DNA of 64,000 nucleotides from Delphinus delphis. Taxonomy: Eukaryota > Chordata > Mammalia > Artiodactyla > Delphinidae. The stretch is taken from contig NC_082692.2 in NCBI RefSeq assembly GCF_949987515.2, forward strand, positions 84,825,488-84,889,487, written 5' to 3'. This document shows, piece after piece, positions 21,540-33,795 of this stretch (within the stretch, counting starts at the first letter, position 1; each line of letters starts with the position of its first letter). The notes beneath the pieces were generated by a model, which made no database searches, was not told where the DNA came from, and saw only the letters and a program-made list of their open reading frames with translations. Both the position numbers and the translations under genes were made by a program.

Positions 21540-22689
21540 AATAACTCACTCCACTGTCAGATGATTAACAAAACATCTAACTACCTGTAATAATATACCA
21601 TATACATGCTAATATACAACATACAAGGGAAAGTCTGCATAACCTTCACACTTCAAAAAGAGTGCATCTGAACAGAGCACAAATACTTCAAGTTTTTCAT
21701 TTTTCTCCCCCTCACTCTCAACCCATGCAAAGGCCGTGGAAGTACAATAGTTCAGATCAAGGACAGAGAAGTACAAACTTAAATGATTAATTTCATTTTC
21801 CGTTTATGAAAGTCCTGCTCACCAGCACACTTTTAAAAAGACACCATCAACTTCAAATCCAAACTCAGCCCTGGGCAGAAGGTGTCAACTTCTAAAACAG
21901 ACTCAAAATAAGGATTCTACCATTGATATACCATTTCCTCCTTTAAGGTCCTGGATGTTACTAGATACATTAGAAAGCATGTACTTGAGGTTACCACAGG
22001 TGTGCTACCCTAAACAGGGTTTTGTTTGTATACATTTTTGAGCTTCAGATTTTCTCTGAGATATTTGAATTGCCAAAGCAAGGCAATACTTCCTACATCT
22101 CTGATAAGCTGTTAGGTTTTCACCTAAGCTGAGAACTTCTTCCGAAGATGCTCAAGGTAGGCAGTTTCGATATCTGTGCCCTTGGCAGATGAAAGAGCAA
22201 AAGCGTCATTTAAAAAACATGACTAAAACCATGTGTTATTTGTATTTGTACCGTTCGCTGTGAAAAATATGGCTACTTGATAACTGTTGCAAATGTTGTC
22301 TTCACTACAAAACTCGCCTTCGTGTACATTTCAACAAGTGACTTCTGCTTGAAAAAGAACTCTATTGAGCATATTTCTCTGGAAATCAATATTTAAAATT
22401 TATTTTCTTTGAAACGAACATTCAAGAGAGACAGCTCTTGTTTACAGAGTTACTGAGTTTAGCATTATGGCTAACAATGTTTAAAAACAGCTAACTTAAA
22501 ATGCAAACATTTAAATTCTGAAGTTTAACTGTTGGGAGGCCAAGTCTATTTCTATGGAAATATAAACAGCATGAAAACAGTAATTTTCCCCCCAATGCCA
22601 TCCCTTGTGAGAATATTTCAGGCCACCATTTGGCTGGATTTAGGAGTAAGAACTCATACAACTCTGAGGTTGTAGGACAGTTAAAAATT
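21540..22689. other. AT-rich single-copy DNA
   Basis: No element or gene recognised. The texture suggests unique sequence that could include conserved elements, but nothing more can be read from it. Confidence 0.4.
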
Positions 22690-23033
22690 TAAATGCTTTG
22701 AAGGAACCTTGAAGACATTATGCTAAGGGAAAGCAGTCAGTCACAAAAGACCACATATTGTATGATTCCATTTATGTGAAATACCCAGAAAAGGTAAAAC
22801 TCTACAGACAGAAAGTAGATTTGTTGTTGCCTGGGGCTGGGTTGAGGGGATTAACTGCTAGTTGGTATGGGGTCTCTCTCTGAGGTGATGAAAATGTTCT
22901 CAAACTAGATTGTGACGATGGTTACAAACTCTGTGAATATACTAGAAACCACTGAACAGTACACTTCAAATGAGTGAACTGTAATGTGTGTGAATTGTAT
23001 CTCAATAAAGCTATTAACAAAAAATTAACATGC
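22690..23033 (+). mobile_element. L1 3' end
   Basis: It contains the L1 3' UTR series ACATTATGCTAAGGGAAAGCAG, CACATATTGTATGATTCCATTT, AGATTTGTTGTTGCCTGGGG, GTGATGAAAATGTTCTCAAACTAG, TGAACAGTACACTTCAAATGAG and TGTGAATTGTATCTCAATAAAG, followed by an A-rich tail. 5'-truncated and non-coding. Confidence 0.85.
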
Positions 23034-23204
23034 CTAATAACATTCACAACCACACTGGCATGAAAGATACAAGGAAATCAAGTTAGTCTAACTTAGCTTT
23101 CTGATAATAATAAAATACATAAATTCTTGACACCCTGGTCTCCGTGTTAGAGAACACTTTCTCATAGCAGCCAATATTTGCCCTTGCGAATACCTGGCAC
23201 CATC

Positions 23205-23340
23205 AGCCATAATGTCTGTCTTCCCCTTTACAACATAAAACTCCAGGAAGACAGAGACGGTATCCTGCTTATGCAGTGCTATAATCCTAGCACCTAGCGC
23301 ACAATCATCAATAAATACCTGCAGTAAGAATTAACGTATA
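23205..23340 (+). mobile_element. L2 LINE 3' fragment
   Basis: AAACTCCAGGAAGACAGAGACGG, then TAATCCTAGCACCTAGCGCAC and CAATAAATACCTGC follow the L2 3' terminal consensus order. Confidence 0.65.
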
Positions 23341-24569
23341 TACACATGTCGCATGTACATTTGTATGTATGTACGAGTGAATGAAATTACTGGACTGAGG
23401 CATTTCAACCAATCAAGTTGCTTGTGTCCTAACTGTCGCCTGAAATCTGTTCTCCAATTCTCCCATGCTCCTGGCTACCCAGCGAGAGACATTTCCCAGC
23501 AGTCCTTGCAGCTTCTTGTGAAATGATCATAATCTTACCAATTAAACGTCAATGGATGTGATGTGTGCAATTTTTAAATCATTTGCTTCAAAGAAAATTG
23601 CTTGCCTTGGACTTCACTGTATTTCAACCATGTAGATAAGGACAAAGGCCCAAAGCAGAGAAGCACAAAAGAGAAAAGAACCCATCCAGTCAAGCCAGAC
23701 GGGCCAGATTATTAGATGAGACAGGGAAGTAAACTTCTATTTGATTTAAAGCCATTGTATGTTGGAGTCTTTATGTTATATCAGCCTAGTCTTAACTCTG
23801 AGTGTTACAACCCAGGCATGGGTATATGAGTATGAAGGGGAGGCAGGATGGAATTCAACGCTTAACTAAACTGACTAGTCGTTTCAGCCAACGTGGTCGG
23901 CTGGTATCACTCTTTCCCAGTGTCTTTATAACAACTTCATGAATAGGCAAATAATTCAAATGCTTAATGCTATAAAGAGGTCATGTTGAATGGATTTCAC
24001 TCGGAATATCGTTGTCACTAAGTAAACATTTGAATCGCGTAAATATACACTTTCAAAAGAACCAATGAATACATTTTAAATGGCTGGATGGCTATTTTTA
24101 ACTTTGTTCATAACCAAGAAATCATTTGTAATATGTTAGACACGATGAGCGAAAGTCTATAAAGATGCCGTATTGCTCCTTAATCCAACAAAAAAATAGC
24201 TCAAATTGGGGGTGGGAGAAAAGCTGCAATGATCACCCTTCCTTTTAGATTGGTTTTAACTTTCTCATTAACAAGCTGACTATGAAACTGAAGCAACACA
24301 AAAAAATGAAGTTTGAAGATGACCAATATTTAAAGAATAACCATTTAACTGTAATCTATATGAGCTTCATGATCATCATCAATTAACTCCCACTGTCATT
24401 CAGAACTGAATCCAAGACAATGCATTTCACAAACTGGATTTGAAGTTTTAGCAAAAACCTGTGTGGGTGAATTGCAAGTGTTTGGGGGAAGCAGGGGGAA
24501 AAAATGACACAGAAACCTATATATTAAACCACCAAACCAAGGCAGCCATGATAGAATGGCATCAATATA
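23341..24569. other. Single-copy non-coding DNA
   Basis: No element or gene recognised. The GC content is low and no long frames are present. Confidence 0.4.
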
Positions 24570-24745
24570 ATTGTGACCAGAGCAAGTTGTCCTTTTAGCT
24601 CCAGTCTTGATATTTCACATGACCTTGGATAAGTTACTAATGTGACCAGTTTCCCAGTTTGTAAAGTGGGGATTATAACAATTACCAGCTACCTCTCAGG
24701 GATGCCAGCAATCAGACCCATTTTGTAAAGCGCTCGTATCTACTT
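24570..24745 (+). mobile_element. MIR SINE
   Basis: CATGACCTTGGATAAGTTAC, CCCAGTTTGTAAAGTGGGGATTATAAC and CAGCTACCTCTCAGGGATG correspond to the MIR core in sense orientation, ending near GTAAAGCGCTCGTATC. This is the last clear interspersed repeat before a 14-kb repeat-poor block. Confidence 0.75.
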
Positions 24746-24787
24746 GGAAGAAATTGTTCGATCACTACCAAGTATGATGAGTGTTAT

Positions 24788-25079
24788 TTACGATCTTTCA
24801 GCTCTGAAGCTAACTTGGAAAAATGTCTTCATCTGCTTTTCTGAATTTTCGTGGCCACTTTTATGCACATAACCAGTTGTTCCCAGAGTGCCACTGTAGG
24901 CACGTTTATTTGCACTTAGGCTGACTGCTAATGAGTCCCAGATTTCGAATTTGGGCATGCCACTGACCGAGGAGCTCCTGGTATCTGAAATCTCTATCCT
25001 TTGAGTAGTGTGTAAGGCGGTGCTGGTCTCTTGACCGTCACTGGACAGCACAGTATCGTTGTTTAAGGTTTGTTCACTG
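24788..25079 (-). other. Candidate minus-strand exon (weak)
   Basis: An open frame of about 97 codons begins right after a good splice-acceptor-like sequence read on the minus strand (AGTGTTTCCTCCCAG, ending at 25080). It closes with TAA at 24788-24790. The predicted peptide is Ser/Thr-rich but not low complexity, contains the segment MPKFEIWDSLAVSLSANK, and matches no family I recognise. Another donor-like CAGA|GTAAGA lies upstream on the same strand, with the GT near 25436-25437. No partner exons are identified, and chance is the leading alternative. Confidence 0.15.
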
Positions 25080-27059
25080 GGAGGAAACACTAAGCATTCT
25101 ATCCATTTTATAAATTTTTTTAGATTTTATATTTTTAACAAATCTTTTTTTCCTTCATGTATAAGAGGTCAAGATATGTAAGGATTAGTTTTTGAAGGAT
25201 CCTTGAGCTTGTTAAAAGGTAAAAGAGTACATGTAAGTTATCATTTCTCTATATATCTTATTTCTAAAAAAAACACAAAAGGGAGTCAAAACACAAATGG
25301 AATTGATATTGTAGAAGAAAAACAGTTAATAATATGTTAATTGGGAGTAGGAAAAATGAAGTTGACTTAAAAGTAGAATATCAACAACAAAAAGTTGAAG
25401 TTAAAAAATACTACTAAGCTTAAGCAAAAACTCTTACTCTGAGATTCCTAGCAGTCAAGACAAAAAGAAAAATTAGATGAATTCGTTGTTCAGCTTCCTT
25501 TGTTTTACGAAAGGAGGCATCAGGATGACAAAATTTTTCTCTTCTCCTTAAATTTGACAAAGGTTTCCTGATTTGCAGGATACTGTATAATACACCATGT
25601 TCTTGACAGTAATTATAAAAAAGCATGTTTTTTCCTCCGCATGGACTACTTTTCCTAGTCAACTAATGACAAATCCCTGAAAACTTTTTCTTCCCCAAAC
25701 TTGCCCTTGACTCATGATATCTTTAACCTTGAACAGTATCATGGAATTGGGAAAAATCATACTGCACAAATGCAAACATTTTCACGTCATGGGTGTAAGC
25801 AAGGTCATCATAATGACATCAGTCAGGAGAGGAATAATTTATGCTTACAGGTGATTCCAAATAAAACAGTGACAACCTACTCATTAAGCCCATTTTTTGG
25901 AGCTGGAGCGATAGTTCATCTTTTCAACCACTTTTCCAGCTTTGTTTCATCACAGTTTTTAGCTGCACCAGAAAACTTTGCTAACAGCACAAAATGAGTT
26001 CAGCACCTGGCATGGCTTTCAATGAGGAACACCTTGGACTGAGATCTTGCAGGGATCACAGAGACCAGAACACACAACATGCAGCTGACTAACCGTGGCA
26101 GAGACAAAATGCCCACAAAACAGGAAATACTGACTGGACAGCCTTTCAAGAAGGCGGCTGCAGAGCCCTGAAGTAGACTAAAACTGGGAAACTGGGAAGT
26201 GCTTTGCCAGAAATCATGCTAGGTAGGACCTGAGAGCCCCAATGACTGGTTGCAATCAACCCGTCCCATGCCAGAACATCTGAAAGATAACATATCCTCT
26301 TTGGAGGACAACTAGGTGCTTCCCACACGGTTTAATTTAAACAACAAAGATAGTGAAATGAGGAAAGTTGGTTGGATTTTTGGGGCCCAAATCAAATGTG
26401 CCAGAATGCAACTGGAAAAACAAATCCCTACCTTGATAATGCCTTCTAGAACCCCCAAACCCTGGGTGAGATTAAAAACAAAACCGATCTAAGAATCTTC
26501 ATATTATCAAAGTTTCACAAAAAAAACCTTGCTCAACTGAAGAATGAGAAGTCTGTATCTTACAAATTCATAAACTCTAATTTGGTAAGATCTGAGCAAA
26601 GGCTTTGCGTCGTAACCAGGCTGGCAAGTAAGTGTTTTAAAGCAGACACAGATCTATCTACTCAATCAAATGGAAACACCATTGGCCAAGATTCAAAAGT
26701 AAAATGAAGACGCTTGCTCCTTGAGAAACATCACACTTGAAAGTGACCTGCAAGATGAACTTGAGGGAGGCAACCTCTGCCCTCACCGGAGAGATACTTT
26801 GGCAATTAAAAAAAAAAAAAATGTAGCCTCCAGAACCATGTTAACCGGAGTGCTTTCTTTGCCCCTGCTCCCAGAAGTGAGTTTGAGAAAATTTAACTTA
26901 GCTTTAATTCATCAAGCTACACTAGTCTCTGTGAAAACTTCTAATTTTAAAATCAAGTACTCATTTGATTTTCAAGCAAGGTCAAGAGAACAAGGCAGAT
27001 GAGCGCTGACATCACAGGGACATGCCCCACGCCACACGGCAGTTACATCAACGCGGCGT

Positions 27060-27073
27060 GTTGCTATGGTGCC
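27060..27073 (+). promoter_or_regulatory. RFX X-box-like motif
   Basis: GTTGCTATGGTGCC resembles the palindromic RFX-binding X-box (GTTGCCATGGYAAC) with a few substitutions. It sits in a locally GC-richer patch (CACGCCACACGGCAGTTAC, ACGCGGCG) inside AT-rich repeat-poor DNA. A single motif match carries little weight. Confidence 0.25.
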
Positions 27074-27250
27074 TGACGATTAATTTCTGAAAGAAGGGAT
27101 TATAAACCAGCCAGATGAACATCCATCGGATGACACCACTTCGGCACAGAAGATGGACATGCGTTGCTCCTGTTCGCAGCAAGTTAATTTTATGAATCAC
27201 CACTTTTGTGATGTGAATATTCCTTTCTAACTTTAAACCTACCAAGTCAA

Positions 27251-30200
27251 CAACCAAAAAAAAAAAAAAAAAAATTCGACTTCCACAAACGGGGAAAGTG
27301 ATAATATTGGGGGGGGGTGGAAAATGTGACTATCTGAACCATTTGTTAAGAGCAATCTTTTCTTTAAAGGCTTTCGAAAATATGCTACATGCATACTGAC
27401 ACACAAATAAATACATGTATATTTGATAATTACGTAGATCCGAAAAGAACTGAATTAAGATGCCTAGAAGTTGGTAGAGAGAGTCCTAGATGTAATTCCA
27501 CTAATCATATGTGCATTTACCTTTTTTGGCTTCTGTAAAGCAATCTTCTGTTATAGTCACCTCAAAAGGTCACTTCTTACCCTGAAAACAAAAGAGAATA
27601 TCAAAATCTGAATGTCAAGACAAAGTAGCAACCACCTATTTGCCTGGGAGAGATGCAAGAAAACCAACCAAAGAACTCAATTCTATTTAATGGCAAAAGA
27701 CTCTCAGAGTTAATAAAAACCAGTGTCAAGACCTCCACTTACTGGACCATGTGCCTTTGAGCTCTTCAAGACTATAACAACAACTTGGACGGAAAAAGTC
27801 AAGATGAAGCGTTTCACATTTTGCCTTTGAACTTTTTCTCATCTTGTTGTCTGTCAATTTATTTCATTTGGAATAACATGTGAGTCATAGGCCTTTGTTT
27901 TTGGAAACCAGACTGCTACTTGAACGTGTCTTTGTTTGGTTAACATCCACGACATCTCTAATTTCATTAAAGCAGAGGCTTATTTTTTTCCCCCTTTGCA
28001 AGAGTGTTAGTTCTTATACACAAGATGCTTTATGCCACTCTGGACCTTTCAAAATGAATAAAAGCACCACAATTTTCAGCTTGCGGAGGGGTGGGGGGGT
28101 TCATCGGTGGGTGAAAGCTGTTCACACAATGTTTTCCACTTAGCATACTTTCTACCAGACCTACTAAGTTCAATAAAAATGGCTCGTGTCAGATGAAATC
28201 AACAAGCGAAATCAAGCTTCCTAAAACACAAAGGAAGCACGGTGCGCATCTAACTCCTGCATCTGCATACTCCCTTATGCAAAACAGTGTATAATCCTTT
28301 AAGAAACATTACAAGCTGCCTCTCTCTGCCCATGTAACTGGGATCAACATATGGCACAAGTGAAAAGAAAAACATTTGTTTATTAATTTAGATCAAGTAA
28401 CCAACAGGGTACAGGATTCATTCCACATCGATTGACCAGATGCTCATATATACATATACTTTCTTAAGATGGTGAAGTCATACCCTCTTATTACTAAAAC
28501 GTTAATATCCTTTTGCTTACTCTTCAGAACAATATGTCATGAAGTGGTTTAAATTTGATACAGAATATATCTCTGCTCATCCCTCGGCTGTTGGCCCTGA
28601 ATGTGGAAAGGCAAACATCACTGACAAGAGTTAAATCTTATTTCACTAGGGCTAGAAATTTGAAAGTGGTACTTTGGTGTGTACTATCTTTGAGGAATTG
28701 ATCGGAGGCCAATTTATGACATTTCCACCAGCAAGTGTATGCAGATTCTTGCCATTAAGATTGGGAAAAAATGCAGGCTCTGAGTGAAATCATAATTTTC
28801 ATGTTTACTGTAAGAGGAAATTGGAGGTTTTCACCATAAATGTTCACCATTTGGGTGGGGGAAAACCCTAGCTCTGGGACTTGAAATTACTGTTTTGCAA
28901 CCTGCCCCAAACCTTTTTGTTTTGACACAAAACAATTCAAATCGAAAATGAAAATCGTGTGCTTTACTGCTGAGGTGTGTCGCCAGGGATTGGTTTCTCC
29001 AGCGGTGAGAACTTGGTTAGAGCGCAAATGGTGATAAGAAAACAGAGCTGTGATGGTCGGGTCCTCGAGGTAATGCTGAGATCTACAGAGCAGCCCCGCC
29101 CCACGCCAATAAGAAGAGCTCATGAGACACGAGGCTCGGCAACCGTCTCACACAACAGAAATTTCCATCTCCACCACTCATCCAATCTTAAATGGAAAGT
29201 AAGTGAACTCTGGCAGACCCTACTCAATTCGGGGCAAGAACGCCCTTTCTCCCTCCTTTTCACTTGAGATGTTTTCTAACGTGTGCACTCTAAGCTAATT
29301 TTCATTTTTATCTATTGAGTTGCATCTATTTTTGCATTTTTGGCAGTCAGGTCTGTAGTATCAGACTTTGCAATGCAGATAAGATTGCACTGCAAAGATC
29401 ATATAGGCCTGGCAAACAATTGCACCTTATTAAAATTTAATGTTTGTAAAAAACAGACAAACAAAAAAAGCTGCCGAAAATGCTTACTTTGAATAAAGTT
29501 ATCTCTAGTGTTGTATTCAAACCTGCAGAACATTTCCAGGTAAGTACTGCGTCTGTTTCTCTACTCACCTATAGCTACCTAGAACAGTAGGTAAGTGAAC
29601 ATAGAGCAAAAGTATAAGCTGGTTCCCCCTCACGGATTTTATAAGCGTAATTTTTCCCTGGAGGAAAAAAAATTAATAATAACAATATTATACAATTGAC
29701 CCTCCAACTTATAATCACTAAAGCAATACAAATTTGGCTACATTAATTTTTACTTAGACATAAAAAATTGGCAGTGGGATACAAACCCTATTTTTTTCCA
29801 TTTTGAAGTTCCATAAATTTTAATGCAAATGTACATTTGACCACTCATTAATTTATTTCTGTTGATTTTAGTTTTTAGTATACATTAGCAAAGTAATCTA
29901 AAAGATATTTTTCCAGCTTTGCTGAGAAAAGATTAATAGTTCAACAGCTGTTTGCCATCATACTAAATTAAATGAAATGTGTCAATATAATAGACAAGAA
30001 AATTAGGGAGTAGTTCTGGGGCCTGAGTCTGCCTCATTACTAGCCTACAAGAGTCAGAAATCAACAACTAGGAGAAAAATCTGCATTTCATTTTTTTCCA
30101 GAGCATAAAACCTCCATTTCCAAAACTGCTATTAAAAACAAAACAAAACAAAACACTTCACCTTATCAAATATATCAACTACATACCTGTATGCTTACTG

Positions 30201-31400
30201 GCAGCACAAGCACCAAAACTAAAAATTAAACAAGTATGTAACGCTTTTAAGTTAAAAAGAAAAAGAAAAATATTGCCCTGCAGCCCCCTTGTCTCCTCTT
30301 AGAAAAAATGCAGGCACCAAATGAATTTCTTTTTTTTTTTTCTTTTTCTCTCTGTCTTAAGTTTCCTATTGGTTTTAGGTTTTTAAAGGTGAGCCAGGGA
30401 TACGGTAAACAGAAATTACTTATTTTCCTTGATGTCATTCTCTGTACAATTAAGATCCTGTGAACACCAGAAACTGTTCTGAGTGTGGCCTCTTAACTAT
30501 TGTTTGCGATAATGTTATTTACCTAAAGCTATTTGTTGACCATAAAGACCTTGACCACGACGTTACTCTTCACCTGAGATCCCTAGGTTAGGAGACTAAT
30601 GTACCTTCCTCTTCTCCTCTGTCTCCCCAGTTCCCCCTATTCCCCATTAGGAATTTCACTCTCTAGACCCCTTAGGTTACTACAATGCTTCAATTTCATA
30701 CTTTCTATCAGTATATTTGCCCTTAATTTAACCAGTGTGATCCTGCCAATTGGTACGGCCTAGCTGGAAACGAGGTGCAGGTAAAACGTGGAGGGGTGAT
30801 GTTATTTCACAAGAAGAAAAATGAACAATATATGCTCTTTTTTTTTGCCATTAAAAATATTTCTCCCTATTCTTCCATGGCAGCTCAAGGAAATGATCTG
30901 CATCAGGATTTCAGCATTATATTTCATTTTGTACAAGTATACAAGAGACTGTGAAGGACAGCCACCTTATTTCATTGCAACCTTCAGTCCAACGAATGCT
31001 GGCTGAGAACCTACTGTGTGTCAGTGTCCCTGGGATGCGAGGATGATGAACGCCAGCTCCTGCGCCATGACGAAGGTGGCAGTTAGGAGTTTCATCTCTG
31101 GCTAGAGCAACCCTTCTCTCGAAGTCCAGAAACGGGGTTCAAACTTCCCATCCTCCCAAATATCCCCATCAAATGACATATACTTCATGTGAGAAAACAG
31201 AAAATCTCAAAGGGCCAATTTCCAAGAGATGGCTGTCTCTTTAAACCTGTGAATCTTAACTCATGTGGCTTTTCTGTTTTGTTTTTCAAAGATGTGCTAG
31301 AAAAACAAAACTATCTTCAACACAAACTCGACTAGCTGAGAAATGATAATACAAGGGTCACTTCATTTTCTTGCACTCAAGACAAGAAAATCCACTTAGA
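27251..31400. other. Repeat-poor single-copy DNA, part 2
   Basis: An A-run lies at about 27256-27273, G-runs at 27309-27317 and 28085-28098, and two close donor-like sites at about 29538 (TTCCAG|GTAAGT) and 29590 (AGTAG|GTAAGT). A weak old repeat trace may lie near 31000-31090. Otherwise there is no element or gene. Confidence 0.45.
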
Positions 31401-31404
31401 AATC

Positions 31405-31590
31405 AACCTTCTTTTTTTTTTTTTTTTCCTCGGCTCTAATAACTTCAAATACTGAGTCAGGCTTACAATAAGAAAGAGGAAGGAGGGAGGGAAGGAAGTG
31501 AGAAAAGAAGGAAGAAAAGAAGGAAAGAAACAGGGAGAGTACACGGGCGGGGGTGGGGGGGGAAGGAAAAGGAAGTAAATTAGAAAGAAA
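31405..31590 (+). repeat. T-run followed by GGAA-rich purine tract
   Basis: A 15-17 nt T-run is followed by AGGAAGGAGGGAGGGAAGG, (GAAGGAA)-like units and a G-rich GGGCGGGGGTGGGGGGGGAAGG segment. GGAA microsatellite-like units are present. Frames on the opposite strand are low complexity. This is one of the few simple-repeat features in the repeat-poor block. Confidence 0.8.
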
Positions 31591-33354
31591 AAGAAAAGGA
31601 AAACTATTGTGTCGAGCAGGTCTCTGGGACCAGAGGCGACCCTGGCCATCACCCAGGTTTGCTGGTTTACAAGGGGCCACATCTCCTTTACTTCTCTTTA
31701 TCGAAGAAAAATCTACCACGGGGGATCCGTCACTGCCCCTACGTCCCCCTCCTATTGCTGCGAGGAACATTTTACTTCCCTTCTCCCCACCCTCTGGGAC
31801 CGTCAACTAAATCAGAGAACCTAACTTGGGGTCCGTTCTAGTAAGAAGAATCTGAACTACTCTACATGAAGCAAGCCCTATGGTACAGGCAAAACCTGGC
31901 CGAGGCTTGCCTGTGGAATTACTTCAGGCCCCCCGCAACTCCATGTTGGCCCATCTCATTTGGAAAACACCACTCTCTCTTACCTTAAAGGAAAGCAAAA
32001 CCTTGGTCATGGTCCTGTGAAAATATTTTATAGGTATCCCTTAGCAGGCTTTAAATGTTGAAACTTAAAAACAATATTTGCTGTTTTCTCTTTGAAGCTC
32101 TAACAAAGCCTTTGTTTTAGATTTACGCGGAGTGTGTGCAACAAGAGTTAATAATCAAATCCATCCCAGCCCCCATAGATGTTAAACAAAAAGATAAAAG
32201 AAATGCAAATAGCTATTGTCATGGAAAGTTAAAGTACCTGTCTGTATTTTTAAGTGAAAACTATTATCTCTATCAATCAAAATTTAAGAATACAATAGCG
32301 CTAATCACAGAAGGTGCTCTGGCGGAGTTACTTTTCCTCATGAAAAAAAAAAGTATTCTTCCCCTTAAAAACCGAGCATAAAAGTCATATACTTACAATT
32401 AGACAGGGTATTTGTAATTTTATTATTAAAAACCTTCAGCGGCCTCACTGCTAACAAATGCTTCTAAGTCTCTAGACTGATTTGTACCTAAGAAGACCCA
32501 AGTCCCTACATATTTTAATAAGGTTGATGAAATTGGATTCACATTCTCACGGTTTCCGACCTGCGGGGGAACAGCACACTCTTCTGTTGAAAAGAGTCAC
32601 TCAAACAGAGGCAACAGTTAACTGGCAAGGAAAACTCCTTTCAGACCCTGGACACAATTCCTAGCCTCTGAAATATCTTTACATAGGACATATCTTCCCT
32701 CGGGTGGCTCATCCTTCTTAATTGTGGCCATTTAGTTTTGAATTTCTCACACGATTTCTACCATCATACCCCAGAATAATCAGAGTGCACAGCGTGTCAA
32801 TTTCTCTAGGTCTCTCTCTCTTTTTTTTTTTTTTAATTTCACTTTTAAAAAAGACTGGATTAAGACCCTGAACATCGTACTTTCTAAAGACAGTACAGGA
32901 ACAAAAAATATCAAGACCCCGGATAGTAAAACCAACAGCGCAAGATTAAAATTCCTAGAGTAAACAGTGAAGCCAGGATGCCATTATGCAGGCTGAGCCT
33001 GGATGCATGTCTCCTCCACCATGGGGCCAAGAGGCTGTCATCTTCCCCCCAGCAAGATCAGATTTCCTTCCCTCCCAACCGCCGCTCTGCACAGCACGGC
33101 CAACATCTCCAGTGTGCTATTAATATCAATGAAGAGACGATTCGATTTCCACTGAAGAAAACCCTTCCTATTCCGGCACAGACTTTCGGGGAGGACCCTG
33201 GCCTGGGGATAGACAATACAGCAGCAGAGTTTCACTGCTTTCTTACAGTTCGGTCTCACACACTGTTTGAAGGCTTTTAGCAAACAATGGCAGCATTATC
33301 TGCAGGACAGTTACAAAACAGGATTTGTTAGGACAAAGAATAATAAAGCTGTTC
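31591..33354. other. Repeat-poor single-copy DNA, part 3
   Basis: No element or gene recognised. A T-run lies at 32820-32835. The frames near 32978-33280 are short and unsupported. Confidence 0.4.
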
Positions 33355-33420
33355 TCTTTCTCTCTCCCCATCTTCCTCTCTCTGCTTCTCTCCCCCCTGC
33401 CCACCCCCACCCCCCGCAGT
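33355..33420 (+). repeat. Long polypyrimidine tract ending in CAG
   Basis: About 65 nt of almost uninterrupted C/T (CTCTCTCCCCATCTTCCTC through CCCACCCCCACCCCCCGCAG). In form it is a very strong splice-acceptor-like tract on the plus strand. The downstream sequence (TTCCCAAGAGCCTCTC) stays open for about 200 nt. Without a partner donor it is best described as a pyrimidine tract. Confidence 0.6.
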
Positions 33421-33608
33421 TCCCAAGAGCCTCTCTCTGCCAGTTGAAAATTCAGCCACATTTCCTGAGAGGCACCTGTACTTGTCTATTTCAACGCCGC
33501 CAAGCAACTGACAACGGCCCAGGAACCGGGACCAGAAGAGCAGGCAAAGTAGCCTCTCAACATTTGGAAAATGAAACAAAAGTATCAGCCTTGGCTTCGC
33601 ACACACTT

Positions 33609-33795
33609 ACCCGTGCATGGTGAGGAAGGGAAGCTTTGGGGCCGGAGAGGCAATTTTCACACAACGGAAGAAAGTTGAGAGTTTGTAAGGGAGAAAGTAC
33701 AGGCGCTGGGAAGCCTGCGAGCTCTCAGGGCTCCCAGGCTGGCGGCAGTGTGAGGAAGGATTGAAGGTATGTGGGCTAAACACAACAAAAGCCAC
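33609..33795 (-). other. Candidate minus-strand first exon (weak)
   Basis: Read on the minus strand, the segment ends CCTCACCATGCACGG followed by GTAAGTGTG, a good 5' splice site. The ATG is in a Kozak-like context (CACCATG) only eight bases before it, the layout of an alternative first exon with an 8-nt coding part. The preceding 180 nt have moderate GC and no repeat. No TATA box or CpG island is evident. A chance ATG plus donor is quite possible. Confidence 0.15.

Larger units (their letters stand above)
24746..27250. other. Repeat-poor single-copy DNA, part 1
   Basis: Apart from the weak exon candidate there is no identifiable element. Frames of 98 codons (plus, 25701-25997) and 80 codons (minus, 25420-25662) occur without support. 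An X-box-like word lies at 27060-27073 and is annotated separately. The stretch is part of a large interval nearly free of interspersed repeats. Confidence 0.45.

Noticed and set aside
31377..31806. Minus-strand frames of 101 and 136 codons
   Set aside because: They translate the purine tract into Ser/Pro/Leu/Phe runs; low complexity, not a protein.
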